From Silene conica (Eukaryota > Streptophyta > Magnoliopsida > Caryophyllales > Caryophyllaceae): a DNA stretch of 64,000 nucleotides. The position numbers and the translations under genes are program-made. Location of the stretch: positions 36,094,530-36,158,529 of the forward strand of contig CM055319.2 of the NCBI GenBank assembly GCA_029255685.2, written 5' to 3'. Under the pieces are notes generated by a model. The model worked only from the letters and a program-made list of their open reading frames with translations. It was not told the origin of the DNA and did no database searches. Below, piece after piece: positions 58,908-64,000 of this stretch; the first letter of the stretch is position 1, and each line of letters begins with the position of its first letter.

Positions 58908-59111
58908 TATCTATTTGAGGCGTTTTATCCCAATAGCAGCAAATAGTTGTTTTTTAAAATTAAAATTATTTAGTCATTTGCGGCGTTATTTTGTAAAACG
59001 CCTCAAATAGTGTTATTGCGGCGTTATATCGAGAAACGCAGCAAATGATAGTCGTAATTGCGGCGTTACAAAAATTTAATTGAGGCGTTATTTAAAACGC
59101 AGCAAATGATT
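58908..59111. repeat. Subterminal inverted repeats of K
   Basis: Four hairpin-like units built from TTTGCGGCGTT / AACGCCTCAAA words: about 58912-58950, 58977-59010, 59018-59050 and 59059-59111. In En/Spm-type elements subterminal repeats bind the TNPA protein. That role is inferred here. Confidence 0.8.
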
Positions 59112-59582
59112 AGGGAATGAATAATTGAATAATTAATGCCCACACGTACGCTGCAGCCTTATTCTCACTTTACCAATTTTATTTTATTCTTCATTCAGAA
59201 CCCCCGCGCGATGCCCTCTTCTTTCTCAGTTCACCAATTTCAATAATTCAAACCGCCTGCCTTCGCCACCACCACCGCGTCCTCCACCAAATAACCACCG
59301 CTGCAAACTTACTCACAACCACCGCGTGCTCCACCACCACCGCGTGCCCCACCTTCACCACCGCGCACCTCGCCTTCCGTATGTTGTTTGGATATTAGGT
59401 ATGTAAATTTGGGGTTCATTGTTTATGTTTAGGGTTAAATTCAGTGTTATTATTGTTAGGGATTATATTTTGTTTTTAGATTAATAATTTTTGGAGTGTT
59501 TATGTTTTTGGATTAATAATTTTTGGAGTGTTTATGTTTAGGATTAATAATTATACTCTAAATTTTAATTATACTGTACTTT
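59112..59582 (+). other. K promoter / untranslated 5' region
   Basis: A GC-richer, pyrimidine- and CCACC-rich stretch (about 59150-59395) ends at a splice-donor-like AG/GTATGT (59399 region). AT-rich DNA with a 38-bp-type duplication of TTTTTGGATTAATAATTTTTGG words (about 59475-59530) follows. The ATG near 59213 opens only a very short frame. It looks like a noncoding first exon plus intron. Confidence 0.45.
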
Positions 59583-59915
59583 AATTAGAAGGTCTCTGAA
59601 AGTAGAAGGTGAAGATGAAACAGTGATTGCTCGTCTACTGTCTTTGTAGGAATCAGAGGCAGACTATTACACAGACGAGACAATTAAAGGGCTTATATTG
59701 GTTAGTTTTTCCGCTTCTTATCTTATGTCAGATGTAGATTTTGTTTGAAACATGAATCAAATGTGACATATTTAAGTTGGGTAATTCAGTAATCAACGAG
59801 ACGATGAGATTCAATAGATCACTAGTTGTTGTAGTGTTGAATGCAGGTTTTCATAGTTGCTGGAACTGACACATCTTCAGTAACACTAGAGTGGGCATTG
59901 TCACTGCTTCTCAAT
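59583..59915 (+). pseudogene. Captured cytochrome P450 fragment (CYP81-like), broken
   Basis: Two exon-like pieces. The first, ending at 59700, reads TVIARLLSL, a stop (TAG at 59647-59649, where family members have Gln), then ESEADYYTDETIKGLIL. A GTTAGT donor at 59701 and an acceptor GCAG at 59843-59846 bound a 146-bp intron. The second piece (59847-59915) reads VFIVAGTDTSSVTLEWALSL plus LLN. The A-G-T-D-T-S oxygen-binding motif of helix I and the LSLQES...YYTDEIIKGLI context are characteristic of CYP81 P450s. The heme-binding Cys region is absent. It lies inside CACTA element K upstream of the transposase, so it is a captured host exon fragment. Confidence 0.8.
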
Positions 59916-60501
59916 CTATTTTGTAGAAGTGTTAAAATTTCTACGTTAGAACTATTGGTATCTTTAAAACTTGACATTATTTGTAAGTGGGAATACAACA
60001 GAATATCTGTTTAACTTCTATTTGGTATATTTAAATTGGGGAAAAGGCTTCCATAACAAAATTTATCAACTCAAAAAACATAAAACTCGAAATTAATACG
60101 TGCACCAGTAAGAAAACATCACTAGTACTAAAGAGATAATGGTTCTGATTATTGATGATTTGGATTAATGGAACACTTTTTGCCATTCTGTTAGAATTTA
60201 CTTTAGTTCTACGAACATGATTAAAGCTTTTGTCATCCAAAAATGGTTAGAACTCCCATTTTGGATTAATGGGAGTCAATTTTATCGACTTGTCATCTTT
60301 CCTTACTTTTCTGGCTTTGTATGTAGCCTTATCAGCCTGACTACTACTATCTAAACTAATATGATTATTCAGTAGACATTCAACGCTATATATATATTTT
60401 CCTTGTCTTCATACTATTCTTACCGTTCCATATACTTCTCCTTAAGGGAGGTTCATAGTTATTTATTTAATTTTCCTTATATTTAATAGGTTTTTCATAA
60501 G

Positions 60502-61974
60502 ATGGATCGAAGTTGGATGTATGGTAAACGTAGTTCGATAGAATTTCAAAAAGGCGTTGAAGAGTTTTGTAGAACTGCTTTAGAATATTCGAAAACTACG
60601 AATGATGAAGAGTTTTATTGCCCTTGTGTGGATTGCTCCAATGTGACGAAGGTTGATAGTATAAAGTTGTTAAGAGAACATATTATTTGCCGTGGATTTA
60701 GACTAGGTTATCATATTTGGATATGGCATGGTGAAGAAGGGATATATCGGAGAAATTCCAATATCAATAATCATTTATCCGAGCAACTTGTAGAAAACGA
60801 AAACCCTCTACAAACTGAGCACCAGGTTCAACTCCATGAGGTGGAACCAAATCTTGAGATTGATGAGGATAATTTAAATGAGGGTAATAGAGTTGATATT
60901 GAAGAGGAAAATATTAATGATGACTATGGTGATGAGGATGACGACCAATTAAATGAGATGTTAGATGGAGTTGACGATGAGTTTCGTACCCATTCTGGAT
61001 TCGAAAGTTTGATGGAAGCATGTGAACTTCCGTTGTATCATGGATGTGATAAGTACACTAAATTATCTGGGGTCTTAACATTATTTAACATAAAATCTAA
61101 ACATGGTTGGAGCGACACAAGCTTCACGGAATTGTTAGAAGCTTTGCAAGACATGTTCCCTGAAGGAAACCAACTTCCTAAGTCCAACTATTATGCTAAG
61201 AAGTTGTTGTGTCCCTTAGATTTGGGGTACGTAAAGATAGATGCGTGTCCAGGTGATTGCCTACTGTTTCTAAATGAGTATGCCGATTTACATAAATGTC
61301 CTCGTTGTGGTAAATCACGCTACAAGTTAGGAGACCAGATTGTATTTGATGGGACTAAGAAGTATCCTTCGGCAAAGCCTCTATGGTATCTTCCAATTAT
61401 ACCACGCTTGAAACGCTTCTTTTCAATCAAGAAAGTTGCCAAACTTTTAAGGTGGTACAAGGATCGAAGGAAGAAAGATGGAAAGCTAAGACATCCCGCT
61501 GATTCTCCTCAGTGGGAGATTATTGATGACAAGTATCCTGAGTTCAAAAATGAAGTTAGAAATTTAAGATTTGGCCTTAGCACGGACGGAATGAACCCAT
61601 ATGGTAGTTTGAGTAGTTTGCACAGCACGTGGCCAGTTTCTTTAGTGATTTATAACCTACCCCCATGGTTATGCATGAAGCGTAAGTACATGATGTTGCC
61701 ACTTCTAATATCAGGGCCTAAACAACCGGGAAACGACATAGATGTGTACCTTTCGCCACTCATTGAGGAACTTAAGAAGTTATGGGATGAAGGTGTGACT
61801 GTGTTCGATGCTCATGCTAATGAGCACTTCACATTGCGTGCAATGCTCTTTTGTACCATCAATGACTTTCCGGCTTATGGTAATTTGTCGGGTTATAAAG
61901 TTAAGGGAAAAAAGCCATGCCCTATATGTGAGGATGATATGAAGTCAACGTATTTGACACATTCTAGAAAATAA
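60502..61974 (+). CDS. TNP2-type CACTA transposase, N-terminal part
   Basis: 490 residues from ATG at 60502 (MDRSWMYGKRSS). A transposase-associated domain covers about residues 1-80, with CPCVDC at 40-45. A very acidic linker spans about 105-160. A Transposase_21 (TNP2) domain covers about 175-490, with CPRCG at 266-270, the first catalytic-type Asp in LSTDGMNPYGS (D362), a second in PGNDIDVYL (D412 or D414) and the KPCPICEDD zinc-like motif at 471-479. The enzyme would cut and join CACTA ends in the nucleus. It ends at an in-frame TAA (61972-61974). The same frame reopens at once, so the stop looks like a single nonsense change, where relatives read HSRKxxYMDHRRFL. Confidence 0.92.
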   Translation: MDRSWMYGKRSSIEFQKGVEEFCRTALEYSKTTNDEEFYCPCVDCSNVTKVDSIKLLREHIICRGFRLGYHIWIWHGEEGIYRRNSNINNHLSEQLVENENPLQTEHQVQLHEVEPNLEIDEDNLNEGNRVDIEEENINDDYGDEDDDQLNEMLDGVDDEFRTHSGFESLMEACELPLYHGCDKYTKLSGVLTLFNIKSKHGWSDTSFTELLEALQDMFPEGNQLPKSNYYAKKLLCPLDLGYVKIDACPGDCLLFLNEYADLHKCPRCGKSRYKLGDQIVFDGTKKYPSAKPLWYLPIIPRLKRFFSIKKVAKLLRWYKDRRKKDGKLRHPADSPQWEIIDDKYPEFKNEVRNLRFGLSTDGMNPYGSLSSLHSTWPVSLVIYNLPPWLCMKRKYMMLPLLISGPKQPGNDIDVYLSPLIEELKKLWDEGVTVFDAHANEHFTLRAMLFCTINDFPAYGNLSGYKVKGKKPCPICEDDMKSTYLTHSRK

Positions 61975-61980
61975 GTCTAC

Positions 61981-63879
61981 ATGGATAATCGCAGGTTCCT
62001 AAAACGCTTTCACCCTTATCGTAAGAAGAAATTACCATTCAATGGAAAGCCGGAGGAAGAAGTAGCTCGCAAACCATTAAGTGGAAAAGAGGTTTATGAT
62101 CGAGTGAAAGGTGTTGAAACAATTTTTGGTAAGCTCGTGAAACCAAAAGAGTCTGAAGGTCTTTGGAAGAAGAAGTCTATATTTTGGAAACTTCCATATT
62201 GGCAAGACTTACCGGTACGACATTGTCTTGATGTGATGCACATTGAGAAGAATGTATGTGATGCTCTCTTGGGGACACTACTCAACATTACTGGGAAGAC
62301 AAAAGATGGCTTGAAAGTGCGTAATGACTTGATGGAAATGAAGATTCGATCAAACTTGTGGCCAATTGAGAAGAATATACCAAGGAAGGGAAATAAGACA
62401 TCCTTCTATCTTCCACCAGCTTGTTACACCTTATCTAAAGAAGAAAAACGGATATTTTGTGAGTGCTTATATGGGATCAAGGTTCCTACCGGGTATTCAT
62501 CTAATATAAAAAGGCTTGCATCCAAGACTGATTTTAAGTTAACTGGCATGAAATCTCATGATTGTCATGTCATGATGCAAGTTTTCTTACCAATCGCAAT
62601 TCGTGGAATATTGCCAAAGCATGTGAGGGGAGCCATTACTAAACTTTGTTCGTTTTTTAATACCATATGTAGTAAGGTGGTTGACCCTGAGACGCTAGAT
62701 GCACTACAAGTTGATGTTACCGAAACACTTTGCCAATTTGAGATGTATTTTCCACCTTCTTTTTTTGACATTATGATCCATTTAATTATACATCTTGTCC
62801 AAGAGATCAAGTTGTGTGGTCCAGTATTCTTAAGATGGGCATATCCTTTTGAAAGACACATGGCTACTTTGCAAGATAAGGTTAGAAATCTAGCTCGACC
62901 TGAAGCTAGCATCATTCAAGGTATCATTAGTGAGGAGGTAACTGAGTTTTGTAGTGAGTTTGTGAGTAAACTCGATGCTATTGGTCTTCCGAGAAGTAAA
63001 GATGATGGAAGGTTTGAAGGTAAAGGTCTTGTTGGTGCCAAAGTGATTTCACCTCCATCAAATCTAAGAAATAAGGCACACATATACGTATTACAACAAA
63101 GTGATGAGGTGCAACCATATTTGATCAGGCACAAGCAAGTATTAACATCTGATCATCCTTCAAGAGGTGAAATGTGGTTGATGCAAGAACACAATCGCAC
63201 GTTTATTAAGTGGTTTTATGATGAAGTGATGCAAGAATTGTCAGATCATGATAAGGATGTATCTAACACGATCAAGTGGCTTGCCTATGGTCCTAGAGAG
63301 AGTGTTACCTCTTACGAAGGGTTTACTATAAGCGGATACACTTTTTATACTGAGCGCCAAGATAGAAAGTCTTTATCCGTGCAAAATAGTGGCGTAACTA
63401 TTGTTGCATCATCAAGAGAATTTTCTAGTTCCAAAGACAAATGTCCGATTGATGCGACACAATCATACTATGGCGTTATTCAAGATATATGGGAACTAGA
63501 TTATTGTGATTTTAAAGTTCCCCTTTATAGGTGCAAATGGATTGAGTATAATCGACTTGGTGTTCATGTAGATGAATTTGGATTTACTCAAGTAGATATG
63601 AATCGTTTGCAAGACACTAATGAACCATTCATTTTTGCATCACAAGCTAAACAAGTCTTTTACATTCTTGATCCTTCTGACAAGCGTTGGTCTCTTGTGA
63701 TTCATGGAAAGAGGCGAGTTCTAGGCGTTTGGGATGTTCTTGATGAGGATGAGTATGATGATTTTGAGGACATTCCACCTTTCTCAAATCCTATAAACAA
63801 TGTGAATGAAATTGGAGATCTTGACACAATATATACACGCTCTGATCATAGAGAAGGAATTATCGTGGATGATTCTTAA
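61981..63879 (+). CDS. TNP2-type CACTA transposase, C-terminal part
   Basis: 632 residues in the same frame as 60502-61974, separated only by one stop codon. It opens with MDNRRFLKRFHPYRKKK and has the conserved HCLDVMHIEKNVCDALLGTL at about residues 81-100, which holds a conserved Asp and Glu pair. A DUF4218 domain (about 205-320, LCSFFNTICSKVVDPETLDA through YPFERHMATLQDKVRN) and a DUF4216 domain (about 490-575, YGVIQDIWELDYCDFKVPLY through DKRWSLVIHGKRRV) follow. This is the normal order for TNP2 proteins. The Met at 61981 is probably not a natural start; it is where the frame reopens after the stop. It ends at TAA 63877-63879. Confidence 0.92.
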   Translation: MDNRRFLKRFHPYRKKKLPFNGKPEEEVARKPLSGKEVYDRVKGVETIFGKLVKPKESEGLWKKKSIFWKLPYWQDLPVRHCLDVMHIEKNVCDALLGTLLNITGKTKDGLKVRNDLMEMKIRSNLWPIEKNIPRKGNKTSFYLPPACYTLSKEEKRIFCECLYGIKVPTGYSSNIKRLASKTDFKLTGMKSHDCHVMMQVFLPIAIRGILPKHVRGAITKLCSFFNTICSKVVDPETLDALQVDVTETLCQFEMYFPPSFFDIMIHLIIHLVQEIKLCGPVFLRWAYPFERHMATLQDKVRNLARPEASIIQGIISEEVTEFCSEFVSKLDAIGLPRSKDDGRFEGKGLVGAKVISPPSNLRNKAHIYVLQQSDEVQPYLIRHKQVLTSDHPSRGEMWLMQEHNRTFIKWFYDEVMQELSDHDKDVSNTIKWLAYGPRESVTSYEGFTISGYTFYTERQDRKSLSVQNSGVTIVASSREFSSSKDKCPIDATQSYYGVIQDIWELDYCDFKVPLYRCKWIEYNRLGVHVDEFGFTQVDMNRLQDTNEPFIFASQAKQVFYILDPSDKRWSLVIHGKRRVLGVWDVLDEDEYDDFEDIPPFSNPINNVNEIGDLDTIYTRSDHREGIIVDDS

Positions 63880-64000
63880 TTAGGGGATTTAGCTAGGTAT
63901 GTTTTCTAAACGAATGCTTCTTTTTGTAAAGTCTTGATGCTGTGTTTGATGCTGGATGGTCTTCTGTTGTAATTATTAACAGTCTTGTAGAGCCTGTTTC
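63880..64000 (+). other. K sequence after the transposase stop
   Basis: Contains GCTAGGTATGTTTTC, a possible splice donor, which would fit a further TNPA-type exon to the right. The window ends here. Confidence 0.3.

Larger units (their letters stand above)
58880..64000 (+). mobile_element. CACTA (En/Spm-type) DNA transposon K, left part
   Basis: Begins with CACTAGTAGAAAAATAGC, a typical plant CACTA terminal inverted repeat, immediately after GTT (58877-58879), the likely 3-bp target copy. Subterminal inverted repeats, a noncoding GC-richer 5' exon-like stretch, a captured P450 fragment and a TNP2-type transposase follow in the same orientation. The right end, any TNPA-like gene and the second target copy lie outside the window. 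The transposase has one in-frame stop, so this copy is probably not autonomous unless the stop is read through. Confidence 0.92.

Overview
The window is nuclear DNA of a flowering plant and consists almost entirely of nested transposable elements. I see no intact host gene. The Angela/BARE-type Copia elements, Athila/Tat-like and chromovirus LTRs, a CACTA element of the En/Spm type and a captured CYP81-like cytochrome P450 fragment fit a repeat-rich eudicot. The species cannot be fixed from this sequence.

Layout. (1) 1-14032: Copia element A (+), cut by the near-complete Copia element B (-, 1427-10615) with a 5-bp target duplication (AAAGG). B's leader itself holds a 5'-truncated LINE (7458-8000, 7-bp target duplication). 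(2) 14033-19192: a small chromovirus LTR fragment, then the truncated Copia element C (-). (3) 19193-24593: an Athila/Tat-like LTR end, unrecognised AT-rich DNA, a TTA microsatellite, and the LTR end, primer-binding site and leader of another retroelement (J). (4) 24594-40360: pol-bearing Copia D (-), a 2.06-kb piece of a gag-only Copia (+), and the gag-only Copia E (-). (5) 40361-58879: a chromovirus LTR fragment, then the Athila/Tat-like non-autonomous element I (+). I was invaded by a chromovirus solo LTR, H (TSD TAGAA), and H by a young gag-only Copia, G (TSD GCTCT). (6) 58880-64000: the left part of a CACTA transposon, K, inserted in I's right LTR. K carries a P450 fragment and a TNP2-type transposase with one in-frame stop.

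How the parts relate. By-eye LTR divergence orders the insertions: I is oldest of the datable ones (roughly 3-4 percent), B is intermediate (about 1.6 percent) and G is very young (about 5 differences in 1308 bp). D carries pol but little gag, whereas E and G carry gag and no visible pol, so the latter would need proteins supplied in trans.

Most interesting structure. Element I carries 18 copies of a near-palindromic 14-mer (AGGTCGACCGACCT type). They occur as nine pairs, every pair in an exact 21-bp register, and lie in both LTRs, the coding region and the 3' region. The unrelated element B carries three pairs of another 14-mer (CACTCGATCGAGTG) with the same 21-bp register and the same TCGAYCGA core. 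The Copia LTRs also share a hairpin whose arms differ between families by compensating base changes, and all Copia 3' regions keep a perfect 12-bp palindrome that co-varies.
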